This document shows, one piece after another, positions 49,418 through 57,323 of a stretch of DNA of 64,000 bases (the stretch's first letter is position 1; every line of letters begins with the position of its first letter). The position numbers and the translations under genes are program-made. Source of the stretch: Feifania hominis (GTDB lineage: Bacteria > Bacillota > Clostridia > Oscillospirales > Feifaniaceae); NCBI RefSeq assembly GCF_014384765.1, contig NZ_JACRSP010000004.1, positions 62,001 through 126,000 of the forward strand, given 5' to 3'. The notes beneath the pieces are model-generated. The model ran no database searches, was not told where the DNA came from, and saw only the letters and a list, made by a program, of their open reading frames with translations.

Positions 49418-50532
49418 ACTACCATCTGACTGATCCGGAGTTTATGGAGAGCTTTGCGCACTTTGCCCTCGACGAGGTCGTTCACGAGCCGGGGCAGGAG
49501 CTGCCCGGCGACACCCGCCATCTCGCCATTCTGGCGGCGCTCATCGGCTGTCAGGGGGTGGAGACCTACCGCGCCGTGCTGCCCCGCGCACTCGACTGCG
49601 GCCTGACTCCCGTCATGGTCAAGGAGACGGTCTATCAGGCAGTCGACTATCTCGGCATGGGCAGGCTCCTGCCGTTTCTGGCTGCGACAAACGACGTACT
49701 GCTTGAGCGCGGTGTCAGCCTGCCCCTCGAGGGACAGGCCACCACCACGCCGCAGAATCGTCTGGAGCGGGGCGTTGAGGCGCAGGCTGCGATTTTCGGT
49801 GACGGCATGCGGCAGGCCTGGAAGTCGGGCCACATCAACCGCTGGCTTGCGGCAAACTGCTTTGGTGACTACTACACCCGCGGAGGGCTCGATCTGCGCC
49901 AGCGTGAGCTGATCACATTCTGCTTTTTGGCGGCGCAGGGCGGCTGCGAGCCGCAGCTCACCGCCCATGCACGGGGCAATATGAATCTGGGCAACGACCG
50001 GGACTTTCTGATTCGGGTGGTCTCTCAGTGTCTGCCCTATATCGGCTATCCGCGCAGCCTGAATGCCATTCGGTGCGTCGAGCAGGCCGCGCAGGAAATG
50101 GAAAAACAGACGGGAGGAAACAACATGTCAAAAGAGAAGACACTCTTCGGCACAGGGGGGCCAAACGATGCCTACGCAAAATATTTTACCGGCCAGAGCT
50201 ATCTGAATCCTCTGACATCGGCGGGAGTTTCCATATGCAATGTCACCTTTGAGCCCGGCTGCCGCAACTTCTGGCACATCCACAGAGCGGCGGCAGGCGG
50301 CGGTCAGATTCTGCTCTGCACCGACGGGCGCGGCTGGTACCAGGCGTGGGGCGAACCCGCGCGCGAGCTGCACCCGGGCGATGTGGTCGCCATTCCCGCC
50401 GGGGTGAAGCACTGGCACGGCGCGGCAAAAGACAGCTGGTTTTCCCACCTCTCGGTGGAGGTGCCGGGAAGCGACACGAAAAACGAGTGGCTGGAGCCGG
50501 TCGAACAGAGCGAATACGACAAGCTGCCATAA
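49414..50532 (+). CDS. Carboxymuconolactone decarboxylase-like (two repeats) fused to a cupin domain
   Basis: A 372-residue fusion. The first CMD-like half is ~1-100 (LAILAALIGCQGVETYRAVL, then TVYQAVDYLGMGR). The second is ~110-230 (LDLRQRELITFCFLAAQGGC, the AhpD-like CMD block). The cupin is ~240-372, with metal His in FWHIHRAAAGGG and VKHWHGA and the turn LHPGDVVAIPAG. CMD proteins are often peroxidatic and act with flavodoxins in redox stress. Genes with CMD and cupin side by side are common. Here a well-placed ribosome site (GGGAGG at 50112-50117) precedes an in-frame ATG at 50125, exactly at the domain border, so a free cupin may also be made. GTG start overlapping the lipoprotein gene. 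Confidence 0.85.
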   Translation: MNYHLTDPEFMESFAHFALDEVVHEPGQELPGDTRHLAILAALIGCQGVETYRAVLPRALDCGLTPVMVKETVYQAVDYLGMGRLLPFLAATNDVLLERGVSLPLEGQATTTPQNRLERGVEAQAAIFGDGMRQAWKSGHINRWLAANCFGDYYTRGGLDLRQRELITFCFLAAQGGCEPQLTAHARGNMNLGNDRDFLIRVVSQCLPYIGYPRSLNAIRCVEQAAQEMEKQTGGNNMSKEKTLFGTGGPNDAYAKYFTGQSYLNPLTSAGVSICNVTFEPGCRNFWHIHRAAAGGGQILLCTDGRGWYQAWGEPARELHPGDVVAIPAGVKHWHGAAKDSWFSHLSVEVPGSDTKNEWLEPVEQSEYDKLP

Positions 50533-50572
50533 TAAAAGGCCGGCGCGCCGTCTGGCGCGCCGGCCTTTTATT
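50531..50572. terminator. Bidirectional rho-independent terminator
   Basis: A perfect 19-bp stem (50531-50549 with 50554-50572) with AAAAGG and CCTTTT arms and a GTCT loop, between convergent genes. It overlaps the last codons of both. Confidence 0.93.
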
Positions 50573-51767
50573 CCGGTGGGATGATACCGAGCTCCATTTT
50601 GCACTTGAGAATGCGCAGAACCGACTCGTCGATTCGCTGTTCGGTGATTTCGCCCGAAGCCACCGCGTCGAGTACGGCGGGAATCTGGGTTTCAAAGTCC
50701 GTACAGCAGAGCAGATCGTTTCCCGCAAGCACCGCGAGCACAGCCGCGCGCTCATCGCTAACAAGCTGGCGCACCCCGTCCATTGCGAGGTCGTCTGTGA
50801 CGATGACGCCGGAAAAGCCGAGCTCCTGCCGCAGGATCTCATGCACGCGGGCGGACAGCGAGGCAGGAAGTTCCCCGTCCATGCTCGCGACGATGTTGTG
50901 CGAGACGAGCACCATGTCCGCCCCGGCGGCGATGCCCGCCTCGAAGGGCAGAAAGTTGCTGTCGGTGAAGACCTCATAGGGCCGCTCGTCATGGGCGACG
51001 CCGGTGTGGGTGTCAGCGTTGCTGCCATAGCCCGGAAAGTGTTTGAGCACACTGCCCATACCCCGCCCGCGCATGGCCGTGACCACGGTTTCGACATACT
51101 GCGCCGTCTCAGAGGCGTCTGCGCCGAACGAGCGCGGGTAGATGAAGTCCCCGGGGTCTGTGCTGATGTCACACACGGGGGCAAAGTTGAGATTGATTCC
51201 AAGCGAGGCGAGAAGTTCGCACTTTTCGGCGGCATCCTGAGCCACGGCGGGGAAGCCGCCGGCGGCATACACCTCCTGTGGAGAGGGGAAGGGCTCCTCG
51301 CGAAATTCCGGGTAGCGGCTCACTCGGGTCACCGTGCCGCCCTCCTCATCCACCCCGATGAACAGGGGCGTCGCCGCCGCGCGCTGGTAGCTCTGGATGG
51401 TCTCGGTCACCTGTTCGGGCGTGCGGGCCCTGAAGTCGCGCGCGAAGAGAATGTAGCCGCCGAGATGCCAGCGCGCCGCTTTCTCCGGCGCCTCTTCAAG
51501 AGGGCACCGGGCGATGAAGAGCTGGCCGACCTTCTGCTCGAGCGTCATCTCATTGAGCAGCGCGCGGGCCCGATCGTCCGGGGTCGGTTCCGGCTCCGGT
51601 TCGACGGGCGCGGGGTCCGGCTGTCCATCGGAGACGGCGTCGTCCGGCGGATCGGCGGCGGTGGGCTCAAAGAGCGGGCGCAGCGCAAAAAAAGTGGCGG
51701 CGAGCACAGCGGCGGCGCACAGAAGAGCCAAAATGTGCGGCGCGTTTGTTCTACGTCTTCGGCGCAT
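50568..51767 (-). CDS. Glycoside hydrolase family 3 beta-N-acetylhexosaminidase (NagZ-like), membrane-anchored
   Basis: A 399-residue GH3 enzyme. A basic N-terminus and hydrophobic helix (ILALLCAAAVLAATFFAL, residues ~12-30) anchor or export it, followed by a Pro/Glu-rich linker. The catalytic domain has GVDEEGGTVTR, LNFAPVCDISTDPGDFI, the NagZ signature SVLKHFPGYG plus ADTHTGVA (His-Asp proton donor pair), and VTDDLAMDGV with the nucleophile Asp. It removes N-acetylglucosamine from peptidoglycan or chitin fragments outside the cell. GH3 members of this group lack the C-terminal domain, as here. Its start overlaps the end of the GNAT gene by 17 bases. Confidence 0.9.
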   Translation of the reverse strand: MRRRRRTNAPHILALLCAAAVLAATFFALRPLFEPTAADPPDDAVSDGQPDPAPVEPEPEPTPDDRARALLNEMTLEQKVGQLFIARCPLEEAPEKAARWHLGGYILFARDFRARTPEQVTETIQSYQRAAATPLFIGVDEEGGTVTRVSRYPEFREEPFPSPQEVYAAGGFPAVAQDAAEKCELLASLGINLNFAPVCDISTDPGDFIYPRSFGADASETAQYVETVVTAMRGRGMGSVLKHFPGYGSNADTHTGVAHDERPYEVFTDSNFLPFEAGIAAGADMVLVSHNIVASMDGELPASLSARVHEILRQELGFSGVIVTDDLAMDGVRQLVSDERAAVLAVLAGNDLLCCTDFETQIPAVLDAVASGEITEQRIDESVLRILKCKMELGIIPPE

Positions 51768-52269
51768 GGCGGTCCCCCTGACTGTGAGCGCGTTCTCCGG
51801 AATCCGAGAAGCGCTTTTCCATGTGATAGTTCGTCAGAACCTGCCCGCGCCGGGGAACCTGCTGTTCGCGCACGATCCGGTAGCCGCGCCGCTCGAAGAA
51901 AGGGCGCGCCGTGATGGAGGCGTCCACCGTGACCGAGCGGTGCCCGCGCGAGCGTGCGAGCGCCTCGAGCTCATCGCAGAGCTGAGAACCGATGCCGCGG
52001 CCGCCATAGCCGCAGCGCACATAGAGGCGGTCGAGGTAGCCGCCGTCGAGATCGGCAAAGCCGACGGTCGTGCCGTCTTCCAGCGCGACGAGCGTGTCAT
52101 GTTCCGCCAGGGAGACAGCCCAGGCGCTGCGGTCCAGCTTCTCCGGCGCCCAGGCGTCGAGCTGGTCCGGGGTGTAGTCGCCGGCGCAGACGCAGTGCAC
52201 CGTCTCACGAAAGAGCCCGAGCAGCTCGTCGAGATACCCGGGGCGGTAGGGGGTCAGAATAACAGCCAT
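51751..52269 (-). CDS. GNAT-family N-acetyltransferase
   Basis: A 172-residue acetyltransferase. The acetyl-CoA site is LDRLYVRCGYGGRGIGSQLC (R/Q-x-x-G-x-G/A), followed by VDASITARPFFERRGYRIVR, the usual C-terminal strand and helix. Preferred start at the ATG at 52269 with GGAGG nine bases upstream. It is translationally coupled to the NagZ-like gene. The acceptor is unknown; it may be unrelated to wall turnover. Confidence 0.9.
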   Translation of the reverse strand: MAVILTPYRPGYLDELLGLFRETVHCVCAGDYTPDQLDAWAPEKLDRSAWAVSLAEHDTLVALEDGTTVGFADLDGGYLDRLYVRCGYGGRGIGSQLCDELEALARSRGHRSVTVDASITARPFFERRGYRIVREQQVPRRGQVLTNYHMEKRFSDSGERAHSQGDRHAPKT

Positions 52270-52349
52270 AGCAAAAATCCTCCGTACCGAAAGCATACCA
52301 TGAGAAAGCGGGCCGCGCAAGTGCGCGGCCCGCAGTGTCTGTGCCGGTT

Positions 52350-54020
52350 TTAAAAGGCCTCGGGAAAAATCTGATGTGTGCCGTCAAATTTGACTTCGAT
52401 CAGGCAGGGCCGGTTCATGGCCTTGGCGCGCGTCACAGCGGGCGCAATCTCATCGGCGCGGTTGACGACAATGGCCTCGCAGCCAAAGCCCCGGGCGACA
52501 GCCGCGTAGTCGAGCGCGTCGGGCGGGGTGAGCATGGTGCCGATGTTCGGCCCGGCGCCGAACATATGGTCCTGCTCAAGGCGGATCAGGCCGTAGGCCC
52601 CGTCGTTGATGACGATGACAATGACCGGCAGATTTTCGCGCACCAGAGTCTCAAGCTCGCCGACCGTCATGCCGAGCGCGCCGTCGCCGAGAAAGGCGAT
52701 GGTGGTCATGTCGGGCCGCGCGACCTTGGAGCCGATTGCCGCGGGGATGCCAAAGCCCATATTGCCGAAGTTGAAAGCCTTGTTGTAGACGGTGCCTTTG
52801 CACATTTTGAGCCGGTGCGTCCAGATGACGCAGGTGCCTGCGTCACAGGTGATGGAGGTGTTGCCGTCAATCACCTTGGAGAGCTCGTCCATCACGGCGA
52901 GAGGCGCCGCGGGGGAGGCCGTGGCATCGCTCATGGGACTTTCGGCGAGCTCGCGCTCACGCGCGTCGCGCGAAGCCTTGCGCTCCTCGAGAAAGGCGCG
53001 GCGCTCGGCGTCGTTGCGGCTGACGGTCTTCTCGAGCGCCGCATTCAGCAGCCCCAGCGTCAGCTTGCAGTGGCCGACAAGGCCCAGTCGCGTCGGATAC
53101 TGGCGCGCGATCTGTTCGGGCTCGATGTCAATCTGCACAATGTCGGGCATTTTCAGCGCCCAGCGGGCGGTGGTGCCGGCCGAGAGGCTGGACCCCACGA
53201 CGAGCACGCAGTCGGCCGCCTCGAGCGTTTCGCGGGCGAGACGGGTCGCCATACGGGTGCGCGCGCCAAAGGAGTGCTCGTCGTCGGTCGGGAAGACCGA
53301 TATGCCGTTGTGGGTGGTGACGACCGGCGCGTGCAGAAGCTGCGCGGCCCGGAGAAGCTCATCGGTGGCGTGATCCATCTTGGCGCCGCCGCCTGCGAGA
53401 ATGGCGACCTTTTTGTAACCGCTGAGAATGTCCGCAGCCTGTTCAATCAGCCCGGGCGCGGGCACATACTGCGAGGTCGTGCGGGTCAGCGAGGGGTCCA
53501 TGGGCTCATAGTCCACCTCTTCGCTCTCGAGCGCGTCGCGGAAGCAGTCGACCACGACAGGCCCGCGGCGCCCGCTCATCGCCACGCGGTAGGCCTCGCG
53601 CACCGCCCACGGGGCGACAGAGGCCTTGCGGATGGCAATGTACTTTTTGCAGATGGGCTTGAAGATGTCGCCGTGGTCGACCTCCTGCACATCGCCGCGG
53701 CCAAAGTCCTGACTCTTGTTCTGGAAGACAAAGGCGATCATGGGGCTGCCGTCGCGCAGCGCGCCGCCCATGGCGGTGAGAAAGTTGGTGGCGCCGGGGC
53801 CGGTGGTCGCAAAGCAGACGCCGGGCTCGCCGGTGACGCGGCCGTAGTTGTCGGCCGCGGCGCAGGCCGCGTTCTCGTGCCGCGTCGCAATGACGCGCAC
53901 ATCCGTGCCGATAAAGGAGTTCACAACCGAGAGCATCTGGCCGCCCGGCACCTCGAAGACCGCCTTGCAGCCCTGCTCGATGAGCGTCATGGCAACTGCT
54001 TTTCCGCCTGTCATTTTCAT
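52350..54020 (-). CDS. Thiamine pyrophosphate-dependent enzyme, acetolactate synthase-like, copy 2
   Basis: A 556-residue three-domain TPP enzyme. It begins MKMTGGKAVAMTLIEQGCKA; the catalytic Glu lies in IATRHENAACAAADNYG; GEPGVCFATTGPGATNFLTA is the usual AHAS-type loop; the C-terminal TPP/Mg motif reads GDGALGM ... VINDGAYGLI. It is closely related to the next gene (identical N-terminal 18 residues), so the pair is a tandem duplication. It lacks an adjacent regulatory (IlvN) subunit, which argues against classical biosynthetic acetolactate synthase. Chemistry could be a decarboxylase or ligase on a 2-oxoacid. A candidate promoter (TTGCGG/TACACT at 54137-54108) suggests separate expression. 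Confidence 0.87.
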   Translation of the reverse strand: MKMTGGKAVAMTLIEQGCKAVFEVPGGQMLSVVNSFIGTDVRVIATRHENAACAAADNYGRVTGEPGVCFATTGPGATNFLTAMGGALRDGSPMIAFVFQNKSQDFGRGDVQEVDHGDIFKPICKKYIAIRKASVAPWAVREAYRVAMSGRRGPVVVDCFRDALESEEVDYEPMDPSLTRTTSQYVPAPGLIEQAADILSGYKKVAILAGGGAKMDHATDELLRAAQLLHAPVVTTHNGISVFPTDDEHSFGARTRMATRLARETLEAADCVLVVGSSLSAGTTARWALKMPDIVQIDIEPEQIARQYPTRLGLVGHCKLTLGLLNAALEKTVSRNDAERRAFLEERKASRDARERELAESPMSDATASPAAPLAVMDELSKVIDGNTSITCDAGTCVIWTHRLKMCKGTVYNKAFNFGNMGFGIPAAIGSKVARPDMTTIAFLGDGALGMTVGELETLVRENLPVIVIVINDGAYGLIRLEQDHMFGAGPNIGTMLTPPDALDYAAVARGFGCEAIVVNRADEIAPAVTRAKAMNRPCLIEVKFDGTHQIFPEAF

Positions 54021-54107
54021 AGAGAATCCCCCTTTTTTGCCGGCCGGCCGATGCCGCCGCGGCAAGGTCTGCTGCAGAGCGCTCGGGGCGCCCTGTGCTC
54101 TTAAAAA

Positions 54108-54137
54108 AAGTGTACCGCTTTTTTACACCCGCCGCAA
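54108..54137 (-). promoter_or_regulatory. Candidate promoter of the second TPP-enzyme gene
   Basis: TTGCGG (54137-54132) and TACACT (54113-54108), 18 bases apart, downstream of the terminator of the first TPP-enzyme gene. Confidence 0.45.
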
Positions 54138-54156
54138 GCGGGTTTTTGCCGGAATT

Positions 54157-54192
54157 TTAAAAAGGGCGGGAAACCGAGGTTTCCCGCCTTTT
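54157..54192 (-). terminator. Terminator after the first TPP-enzyme gene
   Basis: GGCGGGAAACC (54165-54175) pairs with GGTTTCCCGCC (54178-54188), followed on the minus strand by CTTTTTAAAA. It lies 12 bases downstream of the stop at 54205. Confidence 0.8.
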
Positions 54193-54204
54193 GGGCAGTG
54201 TGAA

Positions 54205-55872
54205 TCAGTATGCCTCCGGGAAGACCGAGTCGGTCTGGCCGTCGGTGATGATGTTGATGAAGAAGGGCTTGTCGGCCTTTTTGGCTTTCTCGACGAGAGC
54301 CGGCAGCTCCGTGATCTTGTCGATGGTGACCGCCTCGCAGCCGAGCGCGCGGGCAGCGCCCTCGTAGTCGCAGACATGGCTGATGTTGGTGCCGAGATTG
54401 TGGCCCGGGCCGTACATGTGGTCCTCCTCCTGCTTGATCAGGCCGTACTGGCCGTCGTTCATGTGCAGGACGATGATGTTGGCTTTCTCGCGGGCGGCAG
54501 TCTCAAGATCGGCAAGGCTCATGCCGAGCTCGCCGTCGCCGAGCAGACAGAAGACATCCTTGTCGGGCTCGGCCAGCTTGCAGCTGATGGCCGCCGGCAG
54601 GGCAAAGCCCATGGCGCCGAAGTTGACAGGCTTGAAGTAGCGCGTGCCCTTGGGCAGCTGCAGAATCTGAGACCAGATGCCGCTGTTGCCGGCTGCGGCG
54701 CAGACGATCGAGTTCTCGTCGATGAGTTTGTTGAAAGTCAGCATATAGGCGACCGGACGCACTGGGGAGGCGTTGACGTCGGCGCGGTCGCTCTCGCGCA
54801 GTTTCTTCCAGTAGGCGGCTTTCTTCTCGAGCACGCCGGCATAGTATTTCTCACGCTCAGCGTCGTTCTCGGCGACGACTTTCTTGACCGCGTCGATCAG
54901 CAGCCGCAGCGTTGCCTTGCAGTTGCCGACAAGGCCGGCGACAACCGGGTAGTGGCGGCCGATCTGCTCGGGCTCGATGTCGATCTGGATGATGTCGTTG
55001 AGCTTGAGAGCCCATCTCGACGTGGTGGAGGCGGACAGGGAGGAGCCGCACACCAGCACGCACTCGGTGTACTCGAACACCTCGCGGGCAAGGGAGCCGG
55101 CGAAGCGGGTGCGAACGCCCAGGGCGTGCTCATCGGCGGTCGGGTAGACCGACATGCCGTTGTGGGTGGAGACGACCGGCGTATGCAGCAGCTCTGCGAG
55201 CTCCATGAGCTCATCGGTGGCGTGGGAGTTCTTCGCGCCGACGCCGGCGAGAATCGCAACGGACTTGTAGCCGACGAGCTTCTTCGCGGCGTCTTCGATC
55301 ACACTGGCATAGGGCACGCAGGCCGAGGCGACCATGGTGTTCTTCGGATCCAGCGGCTCGTAGTCAACTTCCTGATTTTCCATCGCGTCACGGAAGCAGT
55401 CGACGACGACCGGGCCAGGACGGCCGGATTTCGCGATGCGATACGCCTCGCGGATGGCCCAGGGGCCGACCGAAGCGGTGCGGATCGGGATATACTTCTT
55501 GCAGATGCCCTTGAAGACATCGCCGTGGTCAACATCCTGCGCGTCGCCGCGGCCGACGTCCTGGCTCTTGTTCTGGAAGACGAGGGCGATCATGGGGCTG
55601 GAATCGCGCAGAGCCGAGCCCATGGCGGTGAGAAGATTGGTGGCGCCAGGGCCGGTGGTCGCAAAGCAGACGCCGGGCTCGCCGGTCAGGCGGCCAAAGG
55701 CATCCGCCGCGGCGCAGCCGGTGTTCTCATGGCGCACCGGGATGACGCGAACGTCGGTTCCGCGGAAAGAGTTCATGACGGAGAGAATCTGGCCGCCCGG
55801 AACCTCGTAGACGGTTCTGCAGCCCTGCTCGATCAGGGTCATGGCGACAGCTTTACCACCTGTCATTTTCAT
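54205..55872 (-). CDS. Thiamine pyrophosphate-dependent enzyme, acetolactate synthase-like, copy 1
   Basis: A 555-residue paralogue of the 52.35-54.02 kb enzyme. Catalytic Glu in IPVRHENTGCAAADAFG; TPP/Mg motif LLGDGELGMSLAD with HMNDGQYGLIKQEEDHMYGP. It has its own sigma-A promoter with TTGTAT elements shared with the FGGY kinase and GntR promoters, so it is probably under the GntR regulator. Like copy 2 it has no small subunit. The duplication with retained active sites suggests two related 2-oxoacid substrates or a heteromer. I do not assign the reaction. Confidence 0.87.
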   Translation of the reverse strand: MKMTGGKAVAMTLIEQGCRTVYEVPGGQILSVMNSFRGTDVRVIPVRHENTGCAAADAFGRLTGEPGVCFATTGPGATNLLTAMGSALRDSSPMIALVFQNKSQDVGRGDAQDVDHGDVFKGICKKYIPIRTASVGPWAIREAYRIAKSGRPGPVVVDCFRDAMENQEVDYEPLDPKNTMVASACVPYASVIEDAAKKLVGYKSVAILAGVGAKNSHATDELMELAELLHTPVVSTHNGMSVYPTADEHALGVRTRFAGSLAREVFEYTECVLVCGSSLSASTTSRWALKLNDIIQIDIEPEQIGRHYPVVAGLVGNCKATLRLLIDAVKKVVAENDAEREKYYAGVLEKKAAYWKKLRESDRADVNASPVRPVAYMLTFNKLIDENSIVCAAAGNSGIWSQILQLPKGTRYFKPVNFGAMGFALPAAISCKLAEPDKDVFCLLGDGELGMSLADLETAAREKANIIVLHMNDGQYGLIKQEEDHMYGPGHNLGTNISHVCDYEGAARALGCEAVTIDKITELPALVEKAKKADKPFFINIITDGQTDSVFPEAY

Positions 55873-55955
55873 AGAGTATTACCTGCCTTTCCTCTCTTTT
55901 GGGAGAGATATAATAGTGATTTGTGAGTGTACAAGATACGCGATTGTGAAGAATT

Positions 55956-55972
55956 TTGTATTTAAATTGTAT
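55956..55972. promoter_or_regulatory. Candidate GntR operator at the TPP-enzyme promoter
   Basis: TTGTAT at 55956-55961 repeated at 55967-55972, an 11-bp period, immediately downstream of the -10 box of the minus-strand promoter. The same spacing occurs at the FGGY kinase promoter. Confidence 0.55.
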
Positions 55973-55982
55973 CTTTGTCTTA

Positions 55983-56011
55983 AGGATAACACAGTCGTAT
56001 TTCCGTGTCAA
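55983..56011 (-). promoter_or_regulatory. Promoter of the first TPP-enzyme gene
   Basis: Consensus TTGACA (56011-56006) and TATCCT (55988-55983) on the minus strand, 17-base spacer; leader of about 100 bases. Confidence 0.8.
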
Positions 56012-56100
56012 GAGTATAACGAAGAAATTATAACAAGGTTACGACAAAAGTGCAAAATTGTATGTTTGCCAAATGATCCGAAAAATTCCTCGTGGGAATC

Positions 56101-56129
56101 TTTACAATGTTGCGCCGGTACACTATGAT
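56101..56129 (+). promoter_or_regulatory. Promoter of the D-amino acid aminotransferase gene
   Basis: TTTACA (56101-56106) and TATGAT (56124-56129) with a 17-base spacer, divergent from the TPP-enzyme promoter. Confidence 0.75.
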
Positions 56130-56165
56130 AGAGACAATTCCATTTTGACACAGGGAGGACTGAAT

Positions 56166-57005
56166 ATGCAGGATCTCGGCTATTACAATGGGGAGTACGG
56201 CCCGATCGACCAGATGAAAGTGCCGATGCTCGACCGCGCGCTCTACTTCGGCGACGGCGTCTACGAGGTGACCTACACCAGAAATCACAGGCTCTTTGCG
56301 CTCGACGAGCACATCGACCGCTTTTACAACAGCGCAGGCCTGCTGCAGATCAAACTGCCCCACACAAAAGAGCAGATGAAGAAGCTGCTCGAGGAGATGG
56401 TTCGGAAAGTGGACGACGACCGGCTCTTTGTCTACTGGCAGGCGAGCCGCGGCGCGGGCGCGCGCGAGCACACGTTCCCCGAGCAGGGCGAGGCCTGTAT
56501 CCTGATGATGATCCGCCCCGGCCGGCTGAAAGACCTCGGCGAAAAGGTCGGATTGATCACCCTGCCCGACACGCGTTTTCTGCACTGCAACATCAAGACC
56601 ATCAACCTCATCCCGAGCGTCATGGCGGCCCAGCGCGCCAAGGAGGCGGGCTGCTTCGAGGCGGTGCTCCACCGCGACGGCCGCGTGACCGAGTGCGCCC
56701 ACAGCAACGTCTCCATTCTGCGCGACGGCGTCTTTGTCACGGCCCCCACCGACCACCTGATTCTCCCCGGTATTGCGCGGGCCCATCTCATCAGAGCCTG
56801 TAAGGGGCTCGGCATCCCGGTGGATGAGACACCGTTCACGGTCGATGAGCTCATGCGGGCGGATGAGGTCATTGTGTCGAGCTCCTCGGTGCTCTGCCTC
56901 GGGGCGGACCGCATCGACGGCAAACCGGTCGGCGGCCGCGCGGCGCAGCTTCTCGCGGCGCTGCAGAAAACCGTGCTCGACGAGTTCGAGCGGGAGACGC
57001 GCTGA
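56166..57005 (+). CDS. dat: Class IV aminotransferase, D-amino acid aminotransferase-like
   Basis: A 279-residue PLP enzyme of fold type IV. The start YYNGEYGPIDQMKVPMLDRA and the block LYFGDGVYEVTY are typical of D-amino acid aminotransferase; the PLP Lys is in LHCNIKTINLIPSVMA, and VTECAHSNVSILRDG is the family Glu block. It interconverts D-alanine, D-glutamate and their 2-oxoacids, supplying D-amino acids for peptidoglycan. Branched-chain or ADC lyase relatives cannot be fully excluded. The ATG at 56166 has GGGAGG upstream. The end overlaps the zinc-ribbon gene by one base. Confidence 0.82.
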   Translation: MQDLGYYNGEYGPIDQMKVPMLDRALYFGDGVYEVTYTRNHRLFALDEHIDRFYNSAGLLQIKLPHTKEQMKKLLEEMVRKVDDDRLFVYWQASRGAGAREHTFPEQGEACILMMIRPGRLKDLGEKVGLITLPDTRFLHCNIKTINLIPSVMAAQRAKEAGCFEAVLHRDGRVTECAHSNVSILRDGVFVTAPTDHLILPGIARAHLIRACKGLGIPVDETPFTVDELMRADEVIVSSSSVLCLGADRIDGKPVGGRAAQLLAALQKTVLDEFERETR

Positions 57006-57280
57006 TGTACTGTCTGCGCTGCGGCGGCGAGATGCAGTCGCTCGGCGTCGAAAAATTGCAGCTCGGCCAGGCTGGCCTGCTCACGGGCGTGTGGGCGAAC
57101 ATAAATGCCGGCGCGCTCGAGGCGGAGATTTTGATCTGCGAGCAGTGCGGCAAACTCGAATTCTATGCAGTTGACGCACCGCCCGGCGAGATCGCCCAGG
57201 TAGAGTGCCCGCGCTGCCACCGGCTGCACGATCTGGATGACCCGAAGTGTCCTTTCTGCAAACACAGGCTCACAGAATGA
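57005..57280 (+). CDS. Small double zinc-ribbon protein
   Basis: A 91-residue protein with two pairs of Cys-x2-Cys at each end: YCLRCGG, ICEQCGK, ECPRCHR and KCPFCKH. They could bind two zinc ions. The middle part (LGQAGLLTGVWANINAGALE) resembles nucleic-acid-binding-domain annotations of Clostridia. It overlaps the aminotransferase stop by one base and so is in the same operon. Function unknown. Confidence 0.78.
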   Translation: MYCLRCGGEMQSLGVEKLQLGQAGLLTGVWANINAGALEAEILICEQCGKLEFYAVDAPPGEIAQVECPRCHRLHDLDDPKCPFCKHRLTE

Positions 57281-57281
57281 A

Positions 57282-57309
57282 GAGAGAGCGGGAGATTTCC
57301 CGCTCTCTC
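57282..57309. terminator. Bidirectional terminator
   Basis: A perfect 12-bp stem (57282-57293 with 57298-57309) between convergent genes, followed by GTTGTATTT on the plus strand. The U tract is interrupted. Confidence 0.75.
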
Positions 57310-57323
57310 GTTGTATTTGCGCG

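Noticed and set aside
52335..55926. Two long plus-strand open frames (589 and 692 codons) opposite the TPP-enzyme genes
   Set aside because: Both are complements of strongly conserved TPP-enzyme sequence; their resemblance to each other only reflects the gene duplication on the other strand.
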